Of a stretch of 64,000 nt of DNA, positions 52,101-63,712 are shown one piece after another; positions within the stretch are counted from its first letter, which is position 1, and each line of letters begins with the position of its first letter. The notes beneath the pieces are model-generated. The model did not search any database. It had not been told where the DNA came from and saw only the letters and a list, made by a program, of their open reading frames with translations. The stretch is taken from contig JAPYMA010000726.1 in the NCBI GenBank assembly GCA_035041965.1, positions 1-64,000 on the forward strand, in the 5' to 3' direction. The position numbers were made by a program, and so were the translations under genes. The DNA comes from Anisakis pegreffii. Lineage: Eukaryota > Nematoda > Chromadorea > Rhabditida > Anisakidae.

Positions 52101-54201
52101 TAGCTTTCTTTTTTGAGTGGTCATCAGAGTGGTGAAAAATTCCACACCAATCAAATATGTTTATGTTTAGCGGATAAAGAATTTCGGAGTTCTCTGGACT
52201 TCAGCAGCTCCAATTTTTTTTGTGCGATTGTGACGGACATTAGGGATCGCTGATTTAGGATCGCTCATAGTTGGGCTAAGTGTATTGCAAATATTCAAGC
52301 GTGTTGATTTGAATTTATATCAGTTGCTGATGTTGATGAATCGATGTTATTGAGTTGTTGTTCTGATGAAAAACAAGTGTACTTGTGCAATTCAAGGACG
52401 CTGGTGGTTTAATCGAATGGATTCCAAATCTGCAAACGTATCGAAGCATTCTCGAGCCGTTAATGCACGAGAAATGCACAACGGTGATGAGCGATAAGGA
52501 GTGGTTCACCAACTGGGTACCGCACGGCACTGACCAGCAAAAATACGAACGCATGATCAATGAGTACTTCCCCAGACATCCGGTGGTTATGGCCGACTGG
52601 TTTCGGTCAGTCGCTGTTCTAAAAGAATATTATTTTGCGTTATGTAACAGAGTTTGCAAGTGTGAACTCGATTAAGATTGAGATTGGGGTGTAGAAACGT
52701 GTATTTTTGATTTAGATGACTTTAGGATACTGAATCAGTTTTGAGGTTTGAGGTTTAACGTCAAGTGTTTGTTTGAATTAGGTTGGTCTGATATTGAGTG
52801 TATTTGATGAATGCTTGTAGTGTCATGGTAGGTGCACGAAAATTGCAAAATGCATATTGTATAATAATGAATTTAAGACGCAACTTTCCCGATCCATGCA
52901 AATGGTATGCAGCACGTTTGTCGTTCACTCATACGTCAGCCGTGATGAGCATCATCGGTTTTGTGTTGGGTTTGGGCGATCGACATGGCGAGAATCTGCT
53001 CATTGATATCACCAATGGAGATGCCATCCACGTCGACTTCAATCTGCTCTTTAATAAGGGTGAAAACCTCACAGTACCGGAGGTTCGTTTTATTTTATTT
53101 AAATGGTAACATTATTGGTTTTTATTTTATCATAGATTTAAACTTAATGGCGATATAATGACATTTCTCTTGATAATTGGTGTAATCCGTTTAGTACGGG
53201 TCAATCGACGGTGATGTATCGTTGAACGTACTATATATTATGTAAAAAATATTTTGTTCAGTTGTAAAATTATGAATTATATTATGAAGGCACTTGTAAA
53301 CTATATTTGGTATCGTTAAGAATTATATGAATAAAGGAGTAATTGTGGATTTTAGGTGGTACCATTTCGTCTCACAAGGAATATCGTGAACGGATTCGGT
53401 GTAACGGGAGTGGAAGGTGCATTCCGGCGATCATGTGAAACAACAATGCGCGTGCTACGAGAGAATGAAGCTGTTCTGCATACGGTTCTGCAGACGTTTG
53501 TACATGATCCTTTGCTGGAGTGGATGCACAGTGAAGTGAGAGCACAACAACTCAAACAGGTTGGTTGAGTTGAGAGCTTTGGTTTGTGATCGTTTCAGTG
53601 ATTTCGTATAGTCAGGAATTATCATTGAATAGAAAGGTAGATAGAGATTATTTAGATTCTTTGAAATGTTTTATTGAAAGGTAAGAAAACTGATGAATTA
53701 AATTCAACGGTCATAAGATTTGATCTGAATGTTGATGTTATAAGTGTTCATTGAAGTATTTGGAAAAAGAGTAGAGTGTGAGAGGGGTTGGTGGGGATTT
53801 ACATGGGTTGATGGGATAGATGTATTAATTTGTTCGTTGATTTGCAGCGACATGGAGCGCACGGTGCGAATGCGGTAAAGTCGAATAATTCTGCGGCGAA
53901 ACAGCAGGCGCAGGAAGCAATCGAGATGATTCGGTCGCGTCTTCGAGGTAAATTGAGTTAGTCTCTTGTGAACATGTTGATTTATTGTGATCTATATCAT
54001 GCATAGTTTATCGTTAGTTAATCAGTATTTGAGAAAATATTTCGATTGATTTCAGGTAATATCGTGTCACCGAAAATCTATCGCAATACATTCGATACGC
54101 TTCCGATGAGTGTCGAGGGACAAGTGGGGAAACTTATCGAGTTGGCGAGTGATAATCATAATTTAGCGAAAATGTACATTGGCTGGTGTCCGTTCTTGTA
54201 G
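34139..54201 (+). CDS. atl-1: ATR checkpoint kinase (PI3K-like protein kinase)
   Basis: Nuclear Ser/Thr kinase answering RPA-coated ssDNA and stalled forks. 47 exons, 7887 nt, 2628 residues (human ATR 2644). Exons start 34139, 34637, 35163, 35562, 36084, 36306, 36842, 37119, 37631, 37762, 38140, 38534, 38810, 39301, 39610, 40079, 40330, 40586, 40910, 41286, 41701, 42379, 42733, 43087, 43545, 43801, 44179, 44772, 45190, 45725, 45950, 46454, 47325, 48221, 48695, 49092, 49350, 49717, 50013, 50464, 51195, 51737, 52397, 52878, 53356, 53848, 54056. The N-terminal half is helical HEAT repeats. [13 protein letters not shown] is the ATR-type sequence before the FAT domain (about 1400-2000), which includes [13 protein letters not shown]. 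The kinase begins [13 protein letters not shown], with catalytic [13 protein letters not shown], metal-binding [12 protein letters not shown] and [16 protein letters not shown] ends YIGWCPFL. No break or missing key residue was seen. Early HEAT exons (3-4, 23-24) are the least certain. Confidence 0.95.
48040..48200. repeat. AAT/AAC microsatellite in an ATR intron
   Basis: An imperfect run of aat, aac and agt triplets lies in the intron before the exon at 48221. It keeps two overlapping frames open for about 66 codons, one almost all asparagine and one isoleucine-rich; neither is a gene. Confidence 0.85.
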
Positions 54202-55521
54202 GATGACTTAATTTTAGAGTTGATACCATTGCAAATTGGCTGTAAATTTTCAAATTTTCACTTGTCACGTATTGTTGTCCTTCATCGTTGTTATCTGTAT
54301 TGTTTTGGTGATAGCGGATAGGTTGTTTAGGTATTGTATGGTAGAGTTTTCATTTGTATCACACTCATTCCCGATGCTTTTAGTTGATTCAGAAACGTTA
54401 TTCATATCGTTACTTTTGTATTTTTCATGTTTTCATTCATTTTTCATGGAGTATTTTGAAATGAATAAGTGCAATAAGGTATACGTGTTCTAGGATAGGA
54501 TTTTAAATATTTAACGAAATTGATAGGTTGTATCAATTGTAAATTGCTCATTAACCTTGCATTTGTTCACGTGTAAATGTTGTGTACAGTAGTTGATATG
54601 TCCGGTTATCTGAATTGTTGATTGTTGATTGCTTGTTGTTGTTATCTTAGTTTTGTGTTGATTTATTGGATTGGATTTGTTATAATTCATGTCTTTTTCA
54701 GATCTCTTTACTCTACTTGTTGTTGATTTTGTTGTGAATTTGAGAGTTGCGTGTAGGGAAGTGTTCTTGTAGAATATTTTTGATGTTGTTGAAGTTGTTA
54801 TTGCGATGATTTTCATTAGAGGTTGTCACTTCTTATGTATTTATTCATGTTTGTATATGTGTACTCGGATTCGGTTGTTTTGATGTTACTGCAAATTTAT
54901 GACATTCACTCATTGCCCATATTTGATTTGTTTGATGTTGTTCAAATCAAATGAGTTGTTTAAATCGCATTGTAACAATGTTTGAGACTGTTCATTGTAC
55001 ATTGAATTCATTCATTATAGATTCTTCACATATCAGAATTATAACTGCTGTTATTGAAGTTATAATGAAATATAATAAAATTTTTATAGCTGCAGGGAAA
55101 TTAGTAGTGTTATAATGGTGATGACATTTTGTAGTGGTTTGTTATCGATGAATTCATTCATACTTGATGGAATAGTTCACGTGAAGTCAAGATCGATTAG
55201 TTTTTGTGCCATTTGGATTAAAGATCCGATCGAAACAGATCAAATGGAATTTGATTCAGAAGCTGATCTCAAAAATCACAACGTTTCCATTGATTGGCGA
55301 AAGTAAAGTTGACGTTGAGAAGTATTGAGGAACCTAAAGCCGTTCCTCACTGGACTAATGATTCAGTCGCATGTTTAGTTCACTTAGAGCTCAGTGAGTA
55401 AATGTCTGTAGTTACGAAGCTTCGAAGTAAAGGACCACAAGTGGAAAGAAGCGATCAGTTATGATTTATTGAATGATCATTGACAGAAAATGATTCAACA
55501 TTCATTTCAGACAAAATCCCA
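54202..55521. other. Convergent intergenic region between ATR and LDAH
   Basis: Both genes end here, so it holds two 3' untranslated regions. The plus strand of 54600-54800 is rich in TTG/TGTT. A 63-codon plus frame (55115-55306) has ordinary composition (contains IKDPIETDQMEFDSEADL) but no recognised family or splice context, and I do not call it a gene. Confidence 0.5.
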
Positions 55522-58500
55522 TCATGCAATAATCCAATCGACCACTTTACGTGCCATCACTTCATTATCGCTGATCACGAATGCATGCTTACAGTTCGAA
55601 TCGTCTATGGAGACCAGTTCTGAAATTTGAATGAATTGTTTCGGAAGAGATCTAAATTTCTCTTTCGAATCTATATCTGTTACATTAAAAAAGGTTATAT
55701 CACAACAAATCAGATGAAATAATCATACATAAATGCAAGACTGTAACGACTGTTTATGGAATGAAATATGATCAGCCAAAAATCAACCCATATCAGCGAA
55801 ATCGAACATATCGCAATCAAAAAATACCATCTCCTAATCTTTTCCTCATTTCATAACCAAATTCAAGTGGACACCATCTATCGCTTGTTCCATAATAGAA
55901 ACGTATACGATCCGAATATTTCAATAGTGTCGCATTAAGTTCCAATTGTTTTACCTCAAAACAAATATATCTCTGAACTGTAACTAATCATCTTCACTTA
56001 AGTTTCATATCTCTAAAAGACTAGCAAAATTCCACATCGAACTTGTCTTTTGACCTTTTCGTCGGTTCAGTCTCATACTCCCACCTCTCAGCTGATACTG
56101 AGAACAGAGCATGCTGATTTATCTGAAATATGCTACAGAATATTGAAATAATAACTAACTTTGTGTAATTCGTCAGTACACATGTGGACTACATTTCGAA
56201 AGACATTTGATCGTAACAACTCAGCAGCACTCCAAAAAACACACTCGGGCACATTTTTAGACGGTAATACCAATGAACATAGCCATTTTTTGATGGCCAA
56301 CGGCAAATAATCCAACCAAAACACTAACGGTTTGGTGAGCAACGTATCGTAGCAGTTCAATTTCTGCATAAAACAATTTGCTTTCAAGCAATTCTCAATA
56401 TATATTCATAAGAAATTTCGAAATGATGAGACTTCTCTCTTGAGAAGTAAAATTCTCACATTTGAAATGTATTGCCAAAATTTTATTTATATCGCCTCTA
56501 AATCATTTGTATTGCTTGCAAAAGGCAAACTTTTGCCTATGCTCAGTTTGATCATTCAGATCAAATCGATCTGAATCAAGATCATCCGTTAATCAATAGG
56601 TAATAAATACAGTCATTTGTTATCATCATTGCAATCGGATACAATGGAAAACGTGTCATTTTCGATTACCAGTTAACGTGCCTGTCTTAGCTGAAGTATA
56701 GAAGTTTACTTCGAAATGTATACCGAATTGTATAAACAAATGAAAACTTGATGAAAAAGTTGAAAAGTAACCGAAAGAATCGGAAATAGTCGTTCCCCAT
56801 TGGGCGATTGAGCCATACGTTCAATTGTTGGAAATAAGGCTCCAGCGCATACAACATTATACTCGCAACGTAACAAATCCGGTAATATTCTCAAAGTTAT
56901 TTGCAAAGCATTATTTCAGTTAGTTAATTCTGATCGTTTTCATCTGTTGCTCATCAATCAGCAACGCAAAATTTGGTTTGATCTATCAGAAGCTGATTCG
57001 TTTTTTGAGGTATTTACATTTAAATGTGGTGGTATTCATTTCGGGCATCTGATGTCGCTCATTTAAATACTCTTTATAATAACAGAGACGGTAATGCCCA
57101 TGAACATGGCCATTTTATCCATGAACACAGCCTTTGTAGTAATGAAGTCCTCACAACCTCAACTTAAAGTTTTTGGGTTTTTCGACGTTTTGCATTCAGA
57201 ATTTGAAAGGATTCAGTGATCGTGATCGGAAACTCAAAAGTAAGCTACCATATGAATGCACAAAAATGATCAACTCACTTGAGCATTATGTAAGATCCAA
57301 TTGAATGACCGAGCATAACAATGCGATGCGATTTTGCCAGATATTCCTTGCAAAAGGCTAGCTTATGCTCAATTTGATCATTCAGATCAAATCGATCTGA
57401 ATCAAGATCATCCATTAATCAATAGGTAATAAATACAGTCATTTGTTATCATAACTGCAGTCGGACACAATGAAAAATGTCGTTTTCGATTAGCAGCTAA
57501 CATGCCTGTCTTATCTGATATGTTAACAGCTTATCACTGATATAGGACGGTACTATATCTTGCTATTTAAACCAAAATCGGCTGTTTCTTGTCATTAATC
57601 TTTATTGAGCTGTCACAAATGATAATAGTGAAATGTTCATTGAAAATATCAAATCGCCTGGTAGACGAGTTAGACATTACATAAATTCAATGTAACAAAC
57701 GAACCAGACTCTTTGTGCGCACTGCTCTGATGATTTAACTCATTCGGTAATGGTACATGATTCAAATGTGATACCGTGTAAAGGATGTAATTATTATTTT
57801 TCGCTGCTTCACATCGTTGTTTCGCAGATTCGAGATTTTTGAGCAGTTCACGTCCAAAATGTTCATAGAAACCCTCATTACCCGGATTACCTTCAAATGA
57901 CTATCGTAATTCAATGGTTTAGTTTCTATTTCTCAGTTATTGTTGCACAGCAACATCTCCCAATAAAAACTTATCATGATTTACTGGGACTATTCCGTTC
58001 AGATTATTACAAATTTATGCGTTTGTTATGAATAGAGTGCTCATCTTTCCATGATACTAAGGATTCATGCATGGGTGCCTTATTAAAACTGCTCCTCAGA
58101 ATCAAAGTTGCTATATAAGTGAATGGGTGGAATGCAAGCAATTTTTGACGTAGCAGCATCTGCTCTCATTTAAAGAATGAGATGATGCTTCGATGATACT
58201 GGTGATTCTTTGATTTATGATATATCATATGCAAATGGTCAGACGTTTCGTTATGCTGATTCCAGAGCTGTTTTGCAACTTCGTAAAATAACCTCTGATA
58301 TCAACTTGAGATGGAAACGTCGCAATTATGACTGTTATAATGTATCAAACGATATAATTGGAATGTTATGTTGGGAACGGCCATTCCTTCAACGCACCAC
58401 TTTCCTATTACCTGGTATTAGAAGTATAGCAGTTGTTCGTGTGTCACTATCGTGCTCGATCGATGCAGTTTTCGTTGCCAAACGAAACTGCTCATCAAAA

Positions 58501-58580
58501 TTTGTACCCATTATCGAGATACGAGTCCATCGACCCGCAACTGGAAGCCATTGAACAGATCGTCGAATTACGACTTCCAT
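55522..58580 (-). CDS. Lipid droplet-associated hydrolase (LDAH) homolog
   Basis: Alpha/beta-hydrolase of the LDAH (C2orf43) family, a lipid-droplet surface protein. Seven exons (minus): 58580-58412, 57890-57705, 57396-57279, 56889-56772, 56363-56160, 55954-55858, 55676-55522; 1047 nt, 348 residues (human 325). Residues from about 50 read ILLIPGNPGNEGFYEHFGRE, the family's oxyanion-loop motif. QIEHKLAF precedes the nucleophile elbow LGHSIGSY, with Ser at about residue 149. ALFPTIERMAQSPNG is an LDAH signature. The acid is the Asp of YYGTSDRWCP and the base is the His of CKHAFVISD, so the triad is complete. A hydrophobic helical part (PLVFWLDYLPLAIKKW) may contact lipid. The start is the first ATG of the open exon and could move upstream. 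Same strand as iPGM but 1.4 kb away, so not an obvious operon. In vivo substrate of the family is debated. Confidence 0.92.
56512..56695 (-). pseudogene. Partial duplicate of LDAH exon 3 and its upstream intron
   Basis: These bases, in the intron between exons 4 and 5, repeat 57350-57530 at roughly 85-90 percent identity. Shared long blocks include tcagatcaaatcgatctgaa and taataaatacagtcatttgt. The copy spans the 5' part of exon 3 (reading DQTEHRQKFAFCKQY against DQIEHKLAFCKEY) plus the preceding intron. It lacks the catalytic GHSIGS half and runs into a stop. The copy has an in-frame 6-base gain beside the KLAF position. Orientation is the same as the parent. It is probably not spliced in, because it would truncate the protein. 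Confidence 0.8.
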
Positions 58581-59947
58581 TCGTCCACTTTTGAAGAATA
58601 TCTTGTAGCTTCTCGATAAACCCAATACGAGAGAATAAATCCTTACAAAATCACATGTTTATGGAAACAACTCAAAATGTGTTCTACTTTTTAGGGTTTG
58701 GATAGCAAACTGTTTTAATTTTCTGGATTTTCAAATACGTCTAGAGAGTAGCACCGAATGGCGAATCCGTATTGGCAACGAATGCTGATCAATGTCGCAA
58801 TGTATACGACTGATAACTTTAAAACGACGCTTCAGATGACGTTACTCCTGAGATATACTGACTAAAGAGCATCCAAAATGAATTGTTCAGTGCAATTAAA
58901 ACAAATTTGATTTATCCACAAAACAACTAAACACATCAAATGTATGCATAAGAACAACAGTACTAGCCAATTAATTAGATGAATAATTAAGAATTCTGGT
59001 ACCCCGAAGTGTTTCTGTTCAATTCATACGGTTCGATCCCACAAAGCAAACCCATACAACAACAACAACTCACACATACATAGACGAAAAAAGACAGGTG
59101 AAAATCAAAAGACAACAACGATAAAATAAGCTCAAAATAATCAGTGCATAATTCAAATTAAACTATCTCACGGAATATTCATACTAATAATTTACTACGA
59201 ACTAAATGAACGAAACCAAGCATTTGCTATGAAACAAAGAGAAAATAGTCACTGAGAAATACAAATAACAGAGAACATCGGCTGCGAAATTGTTTCCGAT
59301 TCGAGACTAAGAAAAGACTCAACTGAATCTCGTGCGAGATTGAAACTCGAAATCATCACTGACCAAAAAATTAACAGATACAATAGGAAAAATACAACAA
59401 TTCGGACAAATTGACAATAAATCCACTTTTACATGAACACAAATCTCACCGGATCCATCGTTAAAACCAGCTTTTTCTGATAAAACTACTGAATTAATAC
59501 CGAACAGAAATATGAGCGATATATAAGTTCTGTCACACATTACTTCATGCTCTCTGATCTCGTTTCAAGCAACGAATATAATTCAGTTATACAATTGAAT
59601 AGGATGACATCTTAATTACACGAATACGATGAATCCTATCAGGAATTAATTATATCAATGAATCCTATCAACAGGACTTGAAGAAATCTAGATCAATTGC
59701 ACAAAATTCATCACTAAAATTCTAGAGGAGACAAGGACATCACTAAATAAAGAGATAAACCACCGATAAAGATACCAGTTTGAGAAAGAACTGACAATAT
59801 TCCAACGGTAATACTTCACCATACTAACAATAATAATACGATCAACAATATTCTTAATGATAAGCAATATACACCTAATTGAGTATCATCATCAACTAAT
59901 ATCAATCGATGTTTGAGTTGTCCACCCAGTACTTTACTTATCTTCAC
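58581..59947. other. Spacer between LDAH and iPGM
   Basis: AT-rich. It should include the LDAH 5' region and the iPGM 3' region. A tRNA-like ggttcgatccc word at 59031 has no matching cloverleaf around it. One small frame is listed separately. Confidence 0.5.
59319..59540 (-). CDS. Possible small secreted protein or first exon, doubtful
   Basis: An ATG at 59540 opens 73 codons. It begins MCDRTYISLIFLFGINSVV, which would pass as a signal peptide, followed by LSEKAGFNDGSGEICVH and CPNCC. A donor-like GTGAGA sits after the GSG codons (about 59449), so it could be a signal-peptide exon of a gene I cannot complete. No family is recognised. Confidence 0.15.
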   Translation of the reverse strand: MCDRTYISLIFLFGINSVVLSEKAGFNDGSGEICVHVKVDLLSICPNCCIFPIVSVNFLVSDDFEFQSRTRFS

Positions 59948-62900
59948 TTATCCCTCAACCAATGAACATCCATCCATTTCCTTCGGAATCGGCAATCCCA
60001 TAATGTGCAATACGGTCGGTGCGACGTCACACAACGCCATCTCGCGATCCGGTAATTTCGCTTTGAATTTGAATTTATCCGATGAACATGTGAACGGAAC
60101 TGCAAAGGTATAATTATGATGAGCAATGGAACCATTTAAAATTTTATCGCTTTGATCAAAATTAACCGAACTCACCTTTGTTACAAGTATGTGCGGTATG
60201 TTTGCTTCCATCAGGTGCCATCATTTGCTCGGCATTTCCGTGATCAGCAGTCACCATCATGACGTAGCCGTTTGCTTTGCATGCCTCATAAATACGACCG
60301 ATCGCCACATCTTCAACAACAACAATATCAAATCAACCACTTAACTAGCAATTATGATACTGAATTAATTATTTCTTCAATTTTCCACTTGCGTTTACAA
60401 AGATGTAAAATGATACAGACTGCACTTTGACCAGCTTATAACTGAAGACTTCGCTCCAATTCCTCAGCGAACTCAAAAATTGATTGACCCATTGGATTAG
60501 ATTATCTGATTGATCGAAAATTCAAGTCACTATCATAATCATGCAACCAGAAGATAATCCACTGACCAGTTGCTTCACAGGCCTTCACGGCAGCCTCGTA
60601 AACGCCCGTGTGACCAACCATGTCTGGTGGGGCAAAATTACACATCACGAATGGATGCTTCTTGGCGTTGATTTGTTCAACCATCTGAAAATTTTTCGTT
60701 TAAACAAATCAACGTTTCGATCATCGAAATCAGAATTTCATTTCAAATTAAATTAACTGAAATTCGACGACAATCGAACGTAATCGCTAGCAATAAATAC
60801 TACCTTGTCAGCGACTCCGGCTGAACTCATTGGTGGTAATAAGTCATAAGTGGCCACTTTGGGTGATGGTACCAAGCAACGCTCTTCATTCTCAAACTGC
60901 TTTTCAACACCACCATTGAAGAAGAATGTCACGTGGGCGTATTTCTCGGTCTCTGAACAAAACATCAGCATTATTCTTTCAATACAACTGAATATAACCA
61001 CAATGACCGCAAAGTAAATGAACAATACAAGACATCTGAATCGCTAAGCAAACAACTGAGTGAAAAAGGTAACCTGCGCAATGGAATTGTGTCACTTTAT
61101 TGTTTGCCAACGCTTCAGCCAAGACGTTCACATGTGACGCCGGTGGGAAGAGCGCAGGGAATGGGAAATCCACCTTGTACTGAGTCATTCCGATCACTTG
61201 CTGAAACGCTTCTGTTATATCACCAGAAAACATTCTGTCACTTTTGAAAAAGATTCGTTCAGTCAAAAGTTCCTTATATCATCGAAAGCTTCTCCTCTCT
61301 TCTATCGTTACATAAGAAAAGTCACTTGAAGTGATAATATTCACAAATTTCTCTACACATTCTCTAATCCTAATTATTTTCCTTGCACTCGCTCCATTGT
61401 TCTCGTAATTACTCAATTAGAATCACTAAACTAGAGCGAATATCTTACTAACAATAGCACTACCAACAAAGACAATTGAACGAACCAAATTTTTGGGATG
61501 CGGCAACTCGGATTTCAAATCCTTATAACGTTCCATACCAATCGATTCGGTAATTTCACGCATACGATCAGCGCGATAGTCAAAGAATATCACCGTGTCG
61601 TTTTCTGAATTTACAAAATAACGACGATGATATAACTAAACAATCGCACAATAAAGGACATTAATGACAAAAAAAGTGACTTAAAACTGACCTTTAATAC
61701 GTCCTTCATCGTTCAGAATGATTGGCTTCAAAAATTCATCGGTTTCATCCTTTGCATATCTTCCTTTGATCACATCAATCGCCTTGTCTATTGACGCCTT
61801 CTCACCGATACCGCCCAGCAACGCATCATACGCTACCTTAACAATTAATTAATTAATCGCATTCGTTCGTATCATCAATCGTTACTCTTATCACTTCCCT
61901 TTCATAACGATTATCAGCTAGTAACTAAGAAATCACGATCGATTATCACGATACAAAGAAATTATTCGTGCCTCAGTGAAAAGACTTATAATCAGCAAAA
62001 AGTCTTACTAAATCTATGGTTTAAGTTTATCGTCAGTTCCTTTACATAAGAGTGGATCTACTCTATCCAGACTCGCTCGTTCGTGAAGTGATATAATATC
62101 GTGGAATAACCCCAATGATAACAAAAAGTAACAAGTAGTACTCAATGACATAAAAAACCAGAAGATAAGTCACTCACTCTAATTCTCTCCCATCTCTTAT
62201 CACGATCCATAGCGTAATATCGTCCGACAATTGTGGAAATTTCACCGTACTTCTCTTTGTTCACATAATCAATCAGTTGCTGCAGGTAACCAACTGAAAA
62301 TTTTTGTATATTCAAACTGAAATCATTAACTTCAAAAAAATACTGACAGGAATAAGGCGAATAGTAATTAGACTGATAACATTAACTATTTAAAAATTAC
62401 AGAAATAAAACCACGGTTAACGAAAAGCAAACCTCCACTAGTGGGACTTGTATCACGGCCATCACCAAAGAAATGGATGAACAATTTCGGTACTTTCAAT
62501 TCCTTGATCGCGGTGATCAACGCGAATAAATGCTCGATATGCGAGTGCACACCACCGTCACTGACCTTAAATTGAACTGATTGTGGGTTGATTTTGAATC
62601 CGAATGATCAAAAAGTTAATCTATTCGCGAAGTTCGTTCCGTAGTATTTCTCGAACCAGGCGAGTTTCGTTCATTCATCTCAACCTTGAGGAATGTGACC
62701 AATTCGTTTTCACTAATCTTTTAGGATTTAGCCAATCCACAATATTGAGAAATAAGTTTATTTTAATGAAACGCTCACCAAACCACACAAATGTATACGT
62801 CCATTTCCTTTGATCGCACGTTCAGCTGCATCCTTTAATGCCTGGTTTTGAACGAGCGTTTTATTCTTTACGGCTAAATTGATACGAACAATATCCTGGA

Positions 62901-63613
62901 ATTACAATAATTACATCGCTACATAACCTTTAGTGCAGTGGATTTAAGACATCTAGATTCAGTTGCGTTTTAATTATTTCACGGGATTTCTTGAGGATAT
63001 CCTCTGAAATTGCAGACACTCTAGGAAAATTTATCGCTCGCACTATGACTTTAATCATCACTCTTGCTTTCATGGTTATTGCTATTATTACTCCGGATGC
63101 TGATATCATTATTTGCACATTACTAGCATATCAGTGAGTGCGAATTGAAAGGAGTTTTGGGTATAGATGTAAGAAATTTGAGGAATTCACCTGATAGACA
63201 ACGCGACCGGCACCAATGTTAAGATGTCCCACTTCAGAATTGCCCATTAAACCTTCGGGAAGACCGACATGCAGACCGTGTGCTTGGATCTGTTGCCAGT
63301 TACCCGAGCAGAGCCCATCCATTACAGGCGTTTGTGCATTCTTGATGGCATTTCCTTGAATTATTGAGCTAGTTAACTGACTTAAACGTGATAAAATCTT
63401 GACAATGCGTTAACCACTACAGTTTCGGTTTTCTATTCACGAAACTGAATTATTTCGTCCCTCTGATACTAAAGAATGTTTTCGCTTGAGAACAATAAAT
63501 TGAAATTGAAACTGAAAAAAATTGTAAGTGATACCTTTCGTTTCGGTACTGATACCCCATCCATCGATAACGATGAGGCAAACCTTATTCTTGACTTTAC
63601 CGTTATCTGCCAT
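59948..63613 (-). CDS. ipgm-1: Cofactor-independent phosphoglycerate mutase (iPGM)
   Basis: Interconverts 3- and 2-phosphoglycerate in glycolysis and gluconeogenesis, using two metal ions and a phosphoserine intermediate. Twelve exons (minus): 63613-63535, 63354-63191, 62895-62779, 62565-62433, 62293-62178, 61836-61692, 61604-61486, 61200-61074, 60952-60804, 60684-60567, 60310-60176, 60099-59948; 1554 nt, 517 residues, close to the C. elegans enzyme. It begins [20 protein letters not shown] with the first metal-binding Asp. The catalytic serine is in [24 protein letters not shown] and [15 protein letters not shown] are phosphate/substrate-binding, [12 protein letters not shown] follows, and metal ligands are in [21 protein letters not shown] and KHTAHTC. 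All key motifs are intact. The frame stays open upstream of this ATG to an acceptor at 63705, so a longer N-terminal form with an extra 5' exon is likely. Nematodes depend on this enzyme; mammals use an unrelated one. Confidence 0.96.
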
Positions 63614-63705
63614 ACTTGAAGTTGAAGTTGATGCTTCAGATGCTTCTTCAGAACGGGTTGGTGCTTTTGATGAACGCGTACGAAACCCTCGTGAATAAAG
63701 GAGAG
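63614..63705 (-). other. In-frame 5' extension of the iPGM exon
   Basis: Upstream of the MADNG start the frame is open for about 30 codons, Arg/Ser/Thr-rich with few acids at first (SRGFRTRSSKAPTRSEEASE). It ends at a strong acceptor, ttttcag, on the minus strand at 63706-63712. This suggests a longer transcript whose first exon lies further upstream or outside the window. The early basic/serine composition is compatible with a targeting peptide. C. elegans also has a longer iPGM isoform. Confidence 0.55.
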
Positions 63706-63712
63706 CTGAAAA

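Noticed and set aside
58981..59060. tRNA suggested by ggttcgatccc
   Set aside because: No A box, acceptor stem or anticodon arm could be placed upstream, and there is no matching 3' half stem.
55522..63613. LDAH and iPGM as one operon
   Set aside because: They are on the same strand, but the gap is about 1.4 kb, far larger than typical nematode operon spacing, and no spliced-leader site was identifiable.
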